Assembly: GCA_026418215.1 (NCBI GenBank)
Contig: JAOABT010000047.1
Location: 1-5,476, forward strand
DNA from: Clostridia bacterium
Lineage (GTDB): Bacteria; Bacillota; Clostridia; DSM-8532
Length of the DNA: 5,476 nucleotides
Reading direction: 5' to 3'
In this document: positions 5,414 through 5,476 of the stretch, piece after piece
Layout: every line of letters begins with the position of its first letter
How positions within the stretch are numbered: the first letter of the stretch is position 1
Translations under genes and position numbers: made by a program
The notes under the pieces: generated by a model
Seen by the model: the letters and a program-made list of their open reading frames with translations, nothing else
What the model was told of the DNA's origin: nothing
Databases searched by the model: none

Positions 5414-5426
5414 AAGGAGGAGTAAA

Positions 5427-5476
5427 ATGGCTACGATTAAGGATGTTGCAAAAAAGACGGGTTTCTCCATCACCAC
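5427..5476 (+). CDS. LacI-family transcriptional regulator, N-terminal fragment
   Basis: The first 16 codons before the window edge read MATIKDVAKKTGFSIT. This is the start of the LacI-type helix-turn-helix: the IKDVAKKTG first helix and turn, with S-I-T opening the recognition helix. A strong ribosome site, AAGGAGG (5414-5420), lies 6 bases before the ATG at 5427. LacI-family proteins are usually about 330-345 residues, with a sugar-binding domain after the DNA-binding domain; that part is outside the window, so the effector is unknown. It has a near-consensus promoter and an operator-like palindrome over the start point, suggesting self-repression. The family call is firm despite the short fragment; whether it regulates sugar genes downstream cannot be seen. 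Confidence 0.9.
   Translation, partial: MATIKDVAKKTGFSIT

Overview
The window looks like a piece of chromosome from an anaerobic, low-to-mid GC Firmicute, probably a member of the Clostridia. The signs are AGGAGG-type ribosome binding sites, near-consensus sigma-A promoters in AT-rich gaps, a TupA/TupB tungstate transporter, a DUF1836 protein and a LacI-type regulator. No genus can be named from the sequence alone.

Layout. (1) 1-2088, minus strand: a tungstate ABC transporter locus. A lipoprotein TupA (1195-2019) is followed after 15 bases by the permease TupB (472-1179). A 349-base gap without a convincing gene then separates TupB from the first 40 codons of an ABC ATPase, the presumed TupC (1-122, cut by the window edge). 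A promoter with an extended -10 lies close upstream of tupA. (2) 2214-3739: a DUF1836 protein (minus) and an SGNH/GDSL hydrolase (plus) diverge from a 150-base AT-rich gap with back-to-back promoters. In both genes the Shine-Dalgarno position argues for a start slightly inside the longest reading frame. (3) 3740-5179: a hairpin terminator, a doubtful 70-codon minus-strand ORF and an AI-2E/PerM-family membrane protein (plus) with its own promoter. (4) 5180-5476: the C-terminal remnant of a PaaI-like hotdog thioesterase (minus), whose stop codon abuts that of the AI-2E gene in a TGATCA palindrome. Next come a near-consensus promoter, a LacI/CcpA-type operator on the start point, and the first 16 codons of a LacI-family repressor (plus).

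How the genes work together. TupA, TupB and TupC form one uptake system: binding lipoprotein, membrane channel and ATPase. Tungstate uptake usually serves tungsten enzymes such as aldehyde:ferredoxin oxidoreductases or W-dependent formate dehydrogenases, none of which lies here. The other genes appear to be independent single-gene units. I see no CRISPR array, tRNA, rRNA, insertion sequence or defence system, and mostly an ordinary chromosomal region. The points most worth a second look are the split tup locus, the thioesterase remnant and the likely self-controlled LacI promoter.
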